DNA from: Actinospica robiniae DSM 44927
GTDB taxonomy: Bacteria; Actinomycetota; Actinomycetes; Streptomycetales; Catenulisporaceae
Direction of reading: 5' to 3'
DNA length: 64,000 nt
Assembly (NCBI RefSeq): GCF_000504285.1
Contig: NZ_KI632511.1
Location: forward strand, 3,655,372 to 3,719,371
Part shown: positions 17,426 through 26,175 of the stretch, one piece after another
Numbering within the stretch: the stretch's first letter is position 1
Layout: each line of letters starts with the position of its first letter
Made by a program: the position numbers and the translations under genes
The notes under the pieces: generated by a model
What the model was told of the DNA's origin: nothing
What the model saw: the letters and a program-made list of their open reading frames with translations, nothing else
Databases searched by the model: none

Positions 17426-18119
17426 CCGTGGCCCGGCCGCGCCCGATCCGGAAAAATCCTGCACCACCGTTCTGGGCCGCACTCTCTACTTCTTCAACGC
17501 CGGGGCGCACGCCCGAGTGCCCGGAAATCTCCAGAATTTTTGCTTATCGCGTGAAAGACGGATTCACAGCTTTTGTCGGTGGCGGCGTCTAGCATGGAAA
17601 CATACGGGAATCGGGAGTTGTCACGGGAGGGCGGTGAACGGCGTGGCTGGGCAGACGGCGTCAGGGGTGGGGTCGAAAACGGTGCAGGAATTCCCCTCGG
17701 GTGCGATCGGGCCGCGTGATCCCGTGCAGTGCGTGAGCACCGGGTGGATCGGACCCGGGCGATACAGAAATCGTCCGCATCGAACGCGGCCGACCCACGG
17801 GACCCTGTGCAAGATCTGGGATCGGGATCGACAGCATGAGCGCAATGCAGAATCCGACATCACCCGCGACCGGACCAGCGACCTCCTCGCACGGATCGAG
17901 GATCGGGATGGCCGGAGCAGTGCGATGCAGGATCCAACATCAAGCACAACCACCTAGCTCTTCGCACGGATCGAGGATCGGGATGGTCGCATCAGGGTGA
18001 TGCAGAATCCTTCCGCACCGAACGCGGCCGACCCACGGGACCCTATACGAGATCTGGAACCGGGACCGACAGCACGACGGCGATACAGAATTCGACATCA
18101 GGCGCGACCAGGCCACCCG
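17426..18119. repeat. Spacer of the inverted-repeat element, with direct repeats
   Basis: Contains an imperfect direct repeat of about 112 bp (17761-17871 and 17999-18111) and a perfect 24-bp direct repeat (17888-17911 and 17963-17986). A word close to gatgcagaatcc recurs about every 70-120 bp. No gene is supported: open frames of 110-146 codons exist on both strands but have no domain, ribosome site or consistent codon pattern. An AT-richer patch near 17530-17600 could be a promoter. Confidence 0.7.
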
Positions 18120-18440
18120 GCTCGGCCCGAGTGCAGCTCAGACCCTCTCCCAGGGGGTGGGCTCTCTCCTCGGTCGGGCAGGCGAAGCCCGATCAGGGTT
18201 CTGCCGGGAGGTCAAGCGGCGCCATGCAAAATCCGCCACCAGCCCAAGCCACCGCCGCTTGACCTCCCGGCAGGTCCCTGATTGCCTCCGGGGACCGACC
18301 GAGGAGAGAGCACACACCCGCAACCCCACCACCCCGAACCCCAACCCGCCCCACCAACGACAGCAACCACACCAACCCGGCACTCTCTCCGAGAGAAGGG
18401 CCCGCCAGCGGCAGCTTTTGATCTTGAAACCCCGGCCCGT
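18120..18440 (-). repeat. Right arm of the ~320-bp imperfect inverted repeat
   Basis: Mirror copy of 17103-17425. It contains the second long hairpin (18161-18311). Beyond 18440 the similarity to the left flank stops. I found no obvious target-site duplication at the outer ends. Confidence 0.8.
18161..18311. repeat. 151-bp long hairpin nested in the right arm
   Basis: The ends GCTCTCTCCTCGGTCGG and the complementary run near 18295-18311 pair perfectly, and tctgccgggaggtcaagcgg pairs with the complementary stretch around 18250-18275. The two half-arms differ from each other only in the small side hairpins, in the opposite order to the hairpin at 17226. Confidence 0.8.
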
Positions 18441-18580
18441 CCCGCTACGCAACGGGTGGGTGGGCGGAAAGACGAAACGGGCGACGCGAAGCGGCCGCCC
18501 GCAGCCCGACGACCACCCCGACCCGAGCCCCGAACGCACGGCGCGGGCGCAGACAGTTCCGGCCAGCGGTTCGACGAGCG

Positions 18581-19375
18581 TCACGGACGGTGGGGAACGG
18601 CGGGGAAGCCGTCCTGCTCTCCGGCAGCTCGGCCGGCCTGCCACACGCGGGCGAACTCGTCCTGGAAGTGTTGGTACCAGCTCATGTCACGGTGGGGGCG
18701 GAGGCAGAAGACGGCGTCGCCGCTGGCCTTTCGATGCGAATATATGTCGACGTAAATACGGCCGCTCGGCCGCTGCGGATCGATCACTACGAGCCCGAAG
18801 GCGGGGACGAAGGGCAGGAACCGCGCTTCGAAGCTACCCGAAGGATTTTCGACTGCGAGCAGTCGCAGCAGGTCGACGGACGGCCGCAGCCGATTTTCGA
18901 AGAGATTTGCCTGGTCGGGAGCCGTGCTGCGCCGGGCGGCTTCCGCTGCGACGTTGGCGCGGGGGTCTATCAGCGCGATCTTGACCGTGGCTCCGTCGGC
19001 CAGACGTTGCGAGAGCTCGTCGAACAGATCCCGGATCGTTCGCGAGAGCGTCACGCCGACGATCGAGATCTCTGAAGCGCCGCGCACCTCCTCGAGGAGA
19101 TGCGGCTTGGTCTTGGCCAGGAAGTCCGCGATCGAGGCGTCTTCGACGGCTCGGTCCCTCACCGCCTTGGACAGGTCGTTTATCTGACGGCGGCTCGCGA
19201 GCATGCCGGCGGCTTGAAGCGCTAGGGTGCCGAGGATCGCCGCGGCGAGGACTTGGCCGTTCACGACGTTGAGCGCACCGAGCACGGCTAAGGCGACTGA
19301 TACGACGACCGTCGCGTAGAGCTCGATGTTCTCGCCGGAACCGAGGTCCGCGCGCACCTTTCGCAGGATCCGCAC
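18581..19375 (-). CDS. Two-TM membrane protein with a phospholipase D-like/DUF5919-like domain
   Basis: 264 residues from a GTG at 19375. Two transmembrane helices lie in the first 60 residues (YATVVVSVALAVLGALNVV and VLAAAILGTLALQAAGMLA). They are followed by a short helical linker with basic and acidic residues, and then a cytosolic alpha/beta domain with SEISIVGVTLSRTIRDLFDEL, TVKIALIDPRAN and RPSGRIYVDIYSH. The order of strands and helices recalls the PLD-like DUF5919 domain, but no HKD motif is present. Membrane proteins of this shape occur as effectors in some nucleotide-signalled defence systems, though no cyclase or sensor gene lies nearby. The gene faces the inverted-repeat element and ends 140 bp from it. 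Confidence 0.55.
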   Translation of the reverse strand: MRILRKVRADLGSGENIELYATVVVSVALAVLGALNVVNGQVLAAAILGTLALQAAGMLASRRQINDLSKAVRDRAVEDASIADFLAKTKPHLLEEVRGASEISIVGVTLSRTIRDLFDELSQRLADGATVKIALIDPRANVAAEAARRSTAPDQANLFENRLRPSVDLLRLLAVENPSGSFEARFLPFVPAFGLVVIDPQRPSGRIYVDIYSHRKASGDAVFCLRPHRDMSWYQHFQDEFARVWQAGRAAGEQDGFPAVPHRP

Positions 19376-19457
19376 GCTCAGATTCTCGGTAGCTTCGCGT
19401 CACCGGTCAAGGCACATGGGAACCGTCACCGTGCGACCAGGTCGCGTGGAAACGGGA

Positions 19458-19487
19458 AGGCCGTCCCGCTGACCGCGGAGACGGCCT
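19458..19487 (-). terminator. Candidate terminator hairpin
   Basis: AGGCCGTC and GACGGCCT form an eight-base stem about 60-90 bp downstream of the gene at 19549-20019. There is no T-run, as is common in high-GC actinomycetes. Confidence 0.4.
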
Positions 19488-19548
19488 CCGATCCGAGGAC
19501 TCCGGAGCTGGCGTCCGGCTCACCGAGTTCGAACGCCCGGTTGAGGCG

Positions 19549-20019
19549 TCACATGCCCCCGGCCGCCGCCGCGGAGAGCGAGCGAGCGTAGTTGACTCGC
19601 GCGGCGTAGTCCTGGACCTGCATGATCGAGGAGACCGGCAGCTGCACCTGGTGCAGGAAGCCCCGGCCCTGCACGACGACCTGGACGGATCCGTCAGTGC
19701 GGTCCTCTTTCGCGAGGAGGAAGAGCAGGCCGAGCAGGCAGAACAAGAAGAAGATGACGGTGCACACGATCGCCCATGTCGGGATGCTCCGCGTCGTCCT
19801 CGACATATCCGTGAACGACCACACGACGCCGCCGATCGGAGCCTGGCCGGACGGGGTGATCACCGTCGTGTTCGTGCACGCGATGTCTCCGATGGTGACC
19901 ATCACGGGCGCGTTGGCCTGCATGGCGTCCATAGGCTCGCCCCACGGAGGCTGCTGCCAGTTTTGTCCGGATGTGTAAGGCTGCTGGTAAGGCGGTTCGA
20001 ACGGCGGGCCAGATGTCAT
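19549..20019 (-). CDS. Conserved actinobacterial membrane protein
   Basis: 156 residues from the ATG at 20019. The N-terminus is Pro/Gln-rich (PPYQQPYTSGQNWQQPPWG), then VTIGDIACTNTTVITPSG, one or two membrane helices (IPTWAIVCTVIFFLFCLLGLLFLL), the KEDRTDGSVQV segment and a short cytosolic C-terminus. This arrangement, with I-GDI-C-T and a VQVxVxGxGxxH segment after the helix, is a widespread actinobacterial family with no known role. It is a single gene between two others on the same strand. Confidence 0.75.
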   Translation of the reverse strand: MTSGPPFEPPYQQPYTSGQNWQQPPWGEPMDAMQANAPVMVTIGDIACTNTTVITPSGQAPIGGVVWSFTDMSRTTRSIPTWAIVCTVIFFLFCLLGLLFLLAKEDRTDGSVQVVVQGRGFLHQVQLPVSSIMQVQDYAARVNYARSLSAAAAGGM

Positions 20020-20139
20020 GACAGCAGCCTGCCATAGGCGGAGCCCCAGCCGCAGCAGTGTGACCACAGCGCAATCTTCCCGAGCGGCGAGCGCCGGCCC
20101 GATACGGCAGTGCGAGCGCTCCTGCCCTCCGCCCGAGGG

Positions 20140-21036
20140 TTAGAAGCGCCGCAATGTCACTTGCACGAGCTCTTCTACGCGCGCCGTCATGCCGGCCACA
20201 TCGACGCGCGCCCGCCCGTTGACCTGGACCGGGATGAACTGCTGCCACGAGTCGCTGTAGGAGGCCAGCGCATGCAGGTCCCACCATGGGTCGACGGCTC
20301 GCCCTGCCCGAGCCTCGTAGGCTGCGCGAAACCGTTCCGCCCAGTCAGCACCGAACAGCACGGCCAGGTTCAGCCGGCAGTGTCCGACATCGATGTCTGA
20401 CGGACCCGAGGTGGCACCACCCCAGTCCACCACGCCGGTGAGCTTCCCCCGCGACCACAGCAGATTGAAATGTTGAAAGTCCCGGTGAATGAAGCGCGGC
20501 GTGTAAGGGCTCTCCCCCTCGCTGAGGACGCGCGCCAAGGTGCGCCACAGCGCCGGGCGCGTAGCGCTGGTGGGGACGGTGAGCTGCGATGGGTCGATCC
20601 AAGGCTCAAATCCGGGCACTTCGATCGCGGCTTCGTGGATGCGCACGGCCACATCCGCCATTTGCACCAACCAGCTTTGAGGTTCGGCAGGAGTCAGTTC
20701 CGGCCGTCCCTGCAGCCGCGACATCAGGATCGACGGATAGCCGTCGGTCTCGGCACCCGTGGCGGACGCGGCCAGCAGCCGCGGCGCCGGCAGGCCGGCC
20801 TCGGCCACCTTACGCAGGACGTGAGCCTCACGCTCGACGTCGCCGAGAGCACGTTGCTCGTATTGACGCAGCACCACGGATTCCCGCTGCCCGGATGCCT
20901 CTCGCTCGACGATCAGTCGGTGCACGGCAGCGACGATGCCGCCGGGCATCCGCCGCGAGCTCAGCACTCGCGCGCCGATTTCCTTCTCCACCCACGCAAT
21001 CGCAGCTGCTGAGGGACGCCTCCGTCTGAAGTCCAC
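20140..21036 (-). CDS. Aminoglycoside phosphotransferase-fold kinase
   Basis: 298 residues. Motifs are VVLRQYEQRA (nucleotide-binding Arg/Lys region), IHRDFQHFNLLW (catalytic HxDxxxxN), and VDWGGATSGPSDIDVGHCRLNL (metal-binding D in the VDW segment). These define the APH/choline-kinase superfamily. The members phosphorylate small hydroxylated molecules, such as antibiotics, sugars or homoserine-like compounds. Length and sequence are unlike the APH(3') at 16296, so the substrate is different. It is monocistronic with no nearby antibiotic genes. Confidence 0.85.
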   Translation of the reverse strand: MDFRRRRPSAAAIAWVEKEIGARVLSSRRMPGGIVAAVHRLIVEREASGQRESVVLRQYEQRALGDVEREAHVLRKVAEAGLPAPRLLAASATGAETDGYPSILMSRLQGRPELTPAEPQSWLVQMADVAVRIHEAAIEVPGFEPWIDPSQLTVPTSATRPALWRTLARVLSEGESPYTPRFIHRDFQHFNLLWSRGKLTGVVDWGGATSGPSDIDVGHCRLNLAVLFGADWAERFRAAYEARAGRAVDPWWDLHALASYSDSWQQFIPVQVNGRARVDVAGMTARVEELVQVTLRRF

Positions 21037-21094
21037 AGCTGGATCCTAGATCGACGCGGCCTCCCGACGCGGCTCATTAGTTACAGGGCCGGGC

Positions 21095-21787
21095 TCAGGA
21101 GCCGCCGCCGGCGAGCCCTGCCTGATACGCCAGGACCACGGCTTGGACGCGGTCACGCAGGTCGAGTTTGGTCAGAATGCGGGAGACGTAGGTCTTCACG
21201 GTTTCGGGGCTGAGCACCAGTTCCGTGGCGATCTCGGCGTTTGTCAGTCCCCTGCTGATGAGCAGGAGCACTTCGTGCTCGCGCGGGGTGAGGAGCTGGA
21301 GCTTCTCGTGCTCGGGCGAGCGCGTCGCGGCGGTGGGGCGTATGCGTTCGGCGAAGCGGCCGATCAGCGTGCGGGTGACGGCGGGGGCGAGCAGGGACTC
21401 GCCGCGCGCGACCGTGCGGACGGCGTTGATCAGTTCGGGGGGCGGGGCGTCTTTGAGGATGAAGCCGCTGGCGCCGGCGCGCAGGGCGTCGTAGACGTAC
21501 TCGTCGACGTTGAAGGTCGTGACGATGAGGATCTTCGCGGGGCTGGGGGAATCGGGGCCGGCGAGGTGGCGGGTGGCCTCGATGCCGTCGAGCAGCGGCA
21601 TCCGGATGTCCATGACGACGACGTCCGGCTTCAGCTCCTCCGCGGCGCGGACGCCGGCTCGGCCGTCCGCGGCCTGGCCGACGACGTCCATGTCGGGTTG
21701 GGCCGAGAAGATCGTGACGAATCCTGCGCGCACGAGGGCCTGGTCCTCGCACACCAGAACCCTGATGGGCGGGGGCTGCATGTTCAT
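21095..21787 (-). CDS. NarL/LuxR-family response regulator
   Basis: 230 residues. The receiver domain shows VLVCEDQALVRAGF at the N-terminus, the phospho-acceptor Asp in VVVMDIRMP and Lys in FILKDAPP. The C-terminal LuxR-type helix-turn-helix reads LTPREHEVLLLISRGLTNAEIA and SPETVKTYVSRILTKL. The ATG overlaps the kinase stop by four bases, so the pair is translated together. The CPBP protease gene diverges from this operon and is a likely target, though this is inference. Confidence 0.95.
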   Translation of the reverse strand: MNMQPPPIRVLVCEDQALVRAGFVTIFSAQPDMDVVGQAADGRAGVRAAEELKPDVVVMDIRMPLLDGIEATRHLAGPDSPSPAKILIVTTFNVDEYVYDALRAGASGFILKDAPPPELINAVRTVARGESLLAPAVTRTLIGRFAERIRPTAATRSPEHEKLQLLTPREHEVLLLISRGLTNAEIATELVLSPETVKTYVSRILTKLDLRDRVQAVVLAYQAGLAGGGS

Positions 21788-23076
21788 ACGGTATCTCCTG
21801 CCGGTATGTGCGCGTGCACGCGGAACCCGCCGTCCTCAACGGCCCCGGCCGTGAACTCCCCGCCGAGCATCTCCACCCGTTCGCGCAGACCGGTCAGGCC
21901 GCGGCCGCCGGAGACGTGCGCGCCACCGTGCAGGCGGGCCGGCGAGCCGACGCCGACCCCGTGCTCGGTCGCCGCGGCGGTGGTGACCTCGACGTCCGTG
22001 TGGGCGGGGGTGTGCGAGAGCCGTACGAACGTGCGTTGACCCGCGGCGTACTTCAAGGCGTTCGTCAGGGACTCCTGCACGACGCGGTAGGTGGTCAGCT
22101 GGAGGCTCGTGTCCGTGGGCGACGGTTCTCCCTCCTCGACCAGCTCGATCGGCTGGCCGGCTGCCCGACCCTGCTCCACCAGAGTCGCAACCCGGCCCGG
22201 CATCGGTTCCCGGGAGGCCGATTCTCCGCTCGCCTCGAGCACGCTGAGCAGGAAACGGAGCTCGGACAGGGCGCGCCGGCCAGCGGCTCCGATGCCGTCA
22301 AGGGCCTCACCGACCTGGCCGGGCGACGCCGTGAGGTACTGTGCCGCGCCGGCCTGCACCACCATCGCGGTGACATGGTGGGTCACCACGTCGTGCAGCT
22401 CGCGTGCCATACGACTGCGTTCCGCGGCGATGGCCGCCTGTGCGGACAGCCGTCGGCGCTCGGCCTCCTGAGCCCGGCGCCCGCGAACCACGACGCCGAC
22501 TCCCCACATCGCGGCCAGAGCGATACCGAAGACCACGAAGTCGCTCCAGGCGTCCGGCGAGCCGATCGCGTGCACGGTGACGCACAGGGCCACGTATCCG
22601 CCCACAGCCGCCAAGGCCGCCACGCGCCGGTGCCGGTGCTGGTGGGCGCCGGCGGAGTACAGCGCGATGTAGAGCCCCAGACTGGCGAAAGTCGACGGAT
22701 AGCCGAGGGATTCGTAGGCCGCGAACGAGATTCCCACCACCGCGAGGCACCACGCCGGCCAGCGAGTGCGCAGGACGAGCGGCAGCGCCTGGCCCATCGC
22801 CAGCAGCACGCTCGCAGCGCACGCAGTGCGGACAGGCAGGTCGCCGATCTGCGCCCCGATGCGGGACAGCGGCTGGGCGAAGGAGAGCAGCGTGAGCACG
22901 AGCGCGATCTCGCAGTCTCTGACCGCCGCGGGTCGTGATCCCCACCATTGAGTCAGCAGCCGTAGTCGATCGACCGCGGCGGGCCAAGGGTGCGTCTGCC
23001 GGTCACCGGCGAGCTCCATCGATATTCGGGAGGCGGGGCGTGATGCCCCATCGGCTGTCTCCTGTTGCATCCTCAT
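21784..23076 (-). CDS. Sensor histidine kinase (HisKA_3, NarL partner)
   Basis: 430 residues from an ATG at 23076; in-frame GTG and ATG codons up to 23220 and down to 23019 make the exact start uncertain. There are five or six membrane helices, then an amphipathic linker, ERSRMARELHDVVTHHVTAMVV (the H-box with the phospho-His), VVQESLTNALKYA (N-box) and GRGLTGLRERVEMLGG (G-box). This is the layout of actinomycete HPK7 kinases such as those sensing the cell envelope. The response regulator follows with an ATGA overlap. Confidence 0.9.
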   Translation of the reverse strand: MRMQQETADGASRPASRISMELAGDRQTHPWPAAVDRLRLLTQWWGSRPAAVRDCEIALVLTLLSFAQPLSRIGAQIGDLPVRTACAASVLLAMGQALPLVLRTRWPAWCLAVVGISFAAYESLGYPSTFASLGLYIALYSAGAHQHRHRRVAALAAVGGYVALCVTVHAIGSPDAWSDFVVFGIALAAMWGVGVVVRGRRAQEAERRRLSAQAAIAAERSRMARELHDVVTHHVTAMVVQAGAAQYLTASPGQVGEALDGIGAAGRRALSELRFLLSVLEASGESASREPMPGRVATLVEQGRAAGQPIELVEEGEPSPTDTSLQLTTYRVVQESLTNALKYAAGQRTFVRLSHTPAHTDVEVTTAAATEHGVGVGSPARLHGGAHVSGGRGLTGLRERVEMLGGEFTAGAVEDGGFRVHAHIPAGDTV

Positions 23077-23315
23077 CCACGTTCCGGTCGGTGCGGCGTC
23101 CCCACACGATTCCACGAGGTCGCATGCGACCGTAGCGCCCGCCGGAGGGCGTCGGCATCCCCCGCGGGAGAGCAGCCGGGTAGCTCTCTCGGGGGACCCG
23201 CGGCGGCGACAGGTGTCCACCGGTAGGTGACTACTGACGGTGGTCTCGACTTCTAGCTTTGAGTCGACGGAAGCCGAGCATCGCTCAGCGTGAGCGGGAC
23301 TTTGAGGAGCAAGCC

Positions 23316-24293
23316 ATGTCGTTCACCCAGCCCCAGCAGGCCACGACCCAGCGCAGCGCGCACGATGCGGACGAAACGACAGACGGAACGACGGACGGGA
23401 CCCGATCGAGCGGGCAGAACGCCACACGCACCCCACGGTGGGCGCGATCGACGTGGATACGCCTGCTCGTGCTGTTCGTCGCGATGCTGGCGGTGGACGC
23501 GATCACCAGCGGGATCGACAGTGCCGCCGACGCGACCCCGCTGACCGCCCTCGTCGCCGGAGTGGTCACCGGCGGACTGGCGCTGGCCGCCTACGTCAGA
23601 CTCGTGCGATATCTGGAGGGGCGCAGGACGGCGGAGTTGGCTCCGGCGCGGGCCCGGCGGGAACTGGGTCTGGGTACCGGGCTCGGCGTGGGTCTGTTCG
23701 CCGTCACGATCGCGCTGGTCGCGATGAGCGGCTGCTACCACGTGCAGGGGTGGGGCTCGTTCGGCGCCGCGCTGACCACGCTCGGGGTGATGATCTGCCC
23801 GTCGATCACCGAGGAACTGGCGTTCCGCGGCGCGCTGTTCCGGATCCTGGAGGAGAAGGCCGGAACGTGGGGCGCCCTGGTGGTCTCCGGGCTCGTCTTC
23901 GGCGGCTTGCACCTGATCAACCCGGATGCGACGGTCTGGGGCGGGCTGGCCATCGCCATGGAGTCCGGGCTGATGTTCGGCGCGCTCTACGCCGCGACCC
24001 GCTCGCTGTGGCTGGCCATCGGCGTGCACCTGGGCTGGAACGTGGCCGAGGAAGCCATCTTCGATACCGCCGTCTCCGGTTCGGACAGCCACACCGGCGG
24101 TCTGCTGCACGCCTCCGTCAGCGGCTCGCAGATGCTGAGCGGCGGCAGCTTCGGCCCGGAAGCCAGCATCTTCGCCATCGCCGTGTGCGCCGTGCCGACG
24201 GTGCTGTTCCTCCTGCTGGCCAAGCGCCGCAATCGGATCCACGCCCGTGGCGCGCGTCTTCACCCGTTCGAGAACCCTGCGGGTAAGAACTAA
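23316..24293 (+). CDS. CPBP intramembrane protease
   Basis: 325 residues, starting at the ATG preceded by GAGGAG. After a 50-residue Thr/Asp-rich cytosolic N-terminus come about seven membrane helices. The three CPBP/Abi (CAAX-protease-like) motifs are present: TEELAFRGALFR (EExxxR), FGGLHLIN (FxxxH) and IGVHLGWNV (HxxxN). Such proteases cleave prenylated or bacteriocin-related peptides in other bacteria and can give self-immunity. It is divergent from the histidine kinase with 240 bp between starts, so the two-component system probably controls it. Confidence 0.88.
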   Translation: MSFTQPQQATTQRSAHDADETTDGTTDGTRSSGQNATRTPRWARSTWIRLLVLFVAMLAVDAITSGIDSAADATPLTALVAGVVTGGLALAAYVRLVRYLEGRRTAELAPARARRELGLGTGLGVGLFAVTIALVAMSGCYHVQGWGSFGAALTTLGVMICPSITEELAFRGALFRILEEKAGTWGALVVSGLVFGGLHLINPDATVWGGLAIAMESGLMFGALYAATRSLWLAIGVHLGWNVAEEAIFDTAVSGSDSHTGGLLHASVSGSQMLSGGSFGPEASIFAIAVCAVPTVLFLLLAKRRNRIHARGARLHPFENPAGKN

Positions 24294-24575
24294 GCCAAAG
24301 GAACGTGATAGAAACCTGAGAACCCCGCCGAAGTGGTAGTTCGAGAGCTGATTCACTTTGAGCCTGCGCGGAAGCCTCCCGCACGGGGACGCCCGAGGTG
24401 ACCGTCTCTCAGCTTTCTTCGGAACTTTACCATCCGCTGCCGTCCGGCGACGCGCTGACCTGCGCGATGGGCGAGTGTTGCGGCGAGAGCCATGGAATAA
24501 ATGACTCAACACGAACACCGCCATAGGGGCGTTCTCGAGCCTATGGGCACGGAAAAACCGCTGAAAGGGACTACC

Positions 24576-25013
24576 ATGAGCTTTTCTTTCGCCACCAAGG
24601 CCGTCGCCGTCCGGACCGCCCGCTGGTCGGCCGTGCCCGCCCTCGCCGCGGCGACGATCGCGCTGGCCGCCTCGCCGGCCCTGGCCAACGCCTCGTCAGC
24701 CCGCGTCTCGGCCAACACCGCCAGCGTCTCGCACGGTCAGGTGACCGTCGGCGGCACGTACCAGTGCGCCGGGCGCGGCAGCGACCAGCTGCGCGTCACC
24801 GTGGTCGGCGAAAACCGTCGCAACCAGGTGGAGGCCAGTCGCACGGTGAACGTCTCGTGCGCCGCGTGGACGCACACCTGGCGCCTGACGCTCAACTCCG
24901 ACCGCCGCAACGAGCAGTTCACCGCCGGTCAGGTCCGCGTCCAGGCGACGCTGGTGAACCCGCGCAACCGCAACGACCACGCCAGCACCTCGCGCACGCT
25001 CTTCGCCCGCTGA
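24576..25013 (+). CDS. Secreted protein with Ig-like fold
   Basis: 145 residues from an ATG at 24576 with AAAGGGA upstream (an ATG at 24501 adds 25 residues with no ribosome site). The Sec signal peptide is cleaved near LAASPALA. The mature part has beta strands with two cysteines (TYQCAG and VNVSCAAW), likely one disulfide as in an Ig-like or lectin-type domain. No function is known. It ends before a strong bidirectional terminator. The 280-bp region upstream (24294-24575) has no gene or clear structure. Confidence 0.75.
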   Translation: MSFSFATKAVAVRTARWSAVPALAAATIALAASPALANASSARVSANTASVSHGQVTVGGTYQCAGRGSDQLRVTVVGENRRNQVEASRTVNVSCAAWTHTWRLTLNSDRRNEQFTAGQVRVQATLVNPRNRNDHASTSRTLFAR

Positions 25014-25066
25014 GACTGACGGCCGCACGCACCTCACGAAATCCAGTCCTGCCAGATCCAGATCAG

Positions 25067-25113
25067 AAGGCCGAGCCGGCCGGGACCGCACGAGTCCCGG
25101 CCGGCTCGGCCTT
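25067..25113. terminator. Bidirectional terminator
   Basis: An 18-20 base perfect stem (AAGGCCGAGCC… with …GGCTCGGCCTT) and a seven-base loop, placed between two convergent genes. Confidence 0.85.
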
Positions 25114-25155
25114 TCGCGACCCGTCCCGGCGGCATCCCGGCGAGCAGATCGATAC

Positions 25156-26040
25156 TCAGGCGACGACGCGCAGGCCGTGGCGGCGCTCGTGTTCGCCCAG
25201 GAGGGCTTCGAGGCGCCTGCGGGTGTCGGTCTCAGCGTGCGGCGTGTGCATGACGATGGTCAGGTCGGGCCACTCCGGCACGCGCAGCTGCATGGATTCG
25301 AAGTGCAGCTCGCCCGCCTGCGGGTGCAGGTAGACCTTGTAGTTCACGCCTGCGGCCTGCACCTCGTGCAGCTCCCACAGCTGGGCGAAGTACGGATTGC
25401 CGGCCAGCAGGCGCTGGACCACCTCGTCGTAGCCGGGGTCCCCGGGGTGGTTGGTCATCTCGGCGCGGTACTGGGCGACCACGCGGCGCGCGATCTCCTG
25501 CGCGTCGGGGTAGCCGCGGCTGTACTGCTCGTTCTCGAAGAAGTCGATCAGGCAGTTCGTGCCGACCTTGTCGAAGCCGAATACCAGCTGGGCGGCGGTA
25601 TTCATGGCGGTGATGTTCCAGTAGCGGTCGACGATGTGGCCGGGGTTGGGCTGCCAGGCGTCGATCATGCGCCTGAGCGCCAGGTCGCAGCCGCGGGTGT
25701 TCTCCATCGCTTCGCTGCGCAGGGGCGGCGGGGTGAGGCCGGCCAGGGCGTAGAGGTGCTGGCGCTCGGGCTCGGAGAGTTGGAGCACCCGGCCGACGGA
25801 GTCGAGCACCTGGCCGGAGACGGTGATGTCGCGGCCCTGCTCAAGCCACTGATACCAGGAGGCGCCGACCCCGGCCAGGACGGCCACCTCTTCGCGGCGC
25901 AGCCCGGGCGTGCGGCGGCGGCCGCCGCCGGCGGGCATGCCGGCCTGCTCGGGCGAGATCTGGGCGCGACGGCTGATCAGGAAGTCGCGCAGATCGGCGC
26001 GGCGGCGGGTGGCGGTGTCGGTGCCGGCTGCGGTCACCAT
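25156..26040 (-). CDS. XRE-family regulator with MmyB-like ligand domain
   Basis: 294 residues from an ATG with GGAGGG upstream. The N-terminal HTH (RRTPGLRREEVAVLAGVGASW) is followed by YQWLEQGRDITVSGQVLDSV and the MmyB-like C-terminal domain that starts near PNPGHIVDRYWNITAMN. This is a common actinomycete regulator type, usually divergent from and controlling an adjacent transporter or dehydrogenase. Here the divergent gene is a DHA2 pump, 135 bp away. Confidence 0.9.
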   Translation of the reverse strand: MVTAAGTDTATRRRADLRDFLISRRAQISPEQAGMPAGGGRRRTPGLRREEVAVLAGVGASWYQWLEQGRDITVSGQVLDSVGRVLQLSEPERQHLYALAGLTPPPLRSEAMENTRGCDLALRRMIDAWQPNPGHIVDRYWNITAMNTAAQLVFGFDKVGTNCLIDFFENEQYSRGYPDAQEIARRVVAQYRAEMTNHPGDPGYDEVVQRLLAGNPYFAQLWELHEVQAAGVNYKVYLHPQAGELHFESMQLRVPEWPDLTIVMHTPHAETDTRRRLEALLGEHERRHGLRVVA

Positions 26041-26110
26041 GGCTCGGTCCCTCCCCGTGGACGATGGCTGTCGTGCTCGGCGACCGTTGCGCCCACGCGC
26101 GGTGTGCCTG

Positions 26111-26126
26111 GTGGTGCCGACACCAC
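26111..26126. promoter_or_regulatory. Candidate operator between regulator and pump
   Basis: An inverted repeat GTGGTG-ccga-CACCAC in the 135-bp divergent region between the XRE-type regulator and the DHA2 pump. It is a plausible regulator site, from position only. Confidence 0.35.
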
Positions 26127-26175
26127 GATAACCACACTCTCGGGACGGATTGTTCCGCAGCCGCATGCTGAACCC

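Noticed and set aside
17103-18440. Interpretation of the inverted-repeat element as a complete insertion sequence
   Set aside because: No transposase gene in the spacer and no target-site duplication seen at the ends.
17207-18644. Open frames inside the inverted-repeat element giving related peptides (SSVGPRRQSGTCRE-type)
   Set aside because: They follow from translating the same repeat in two copies; no ribosome sites, no start conservation, and the selection appears to be on hairpin structure.
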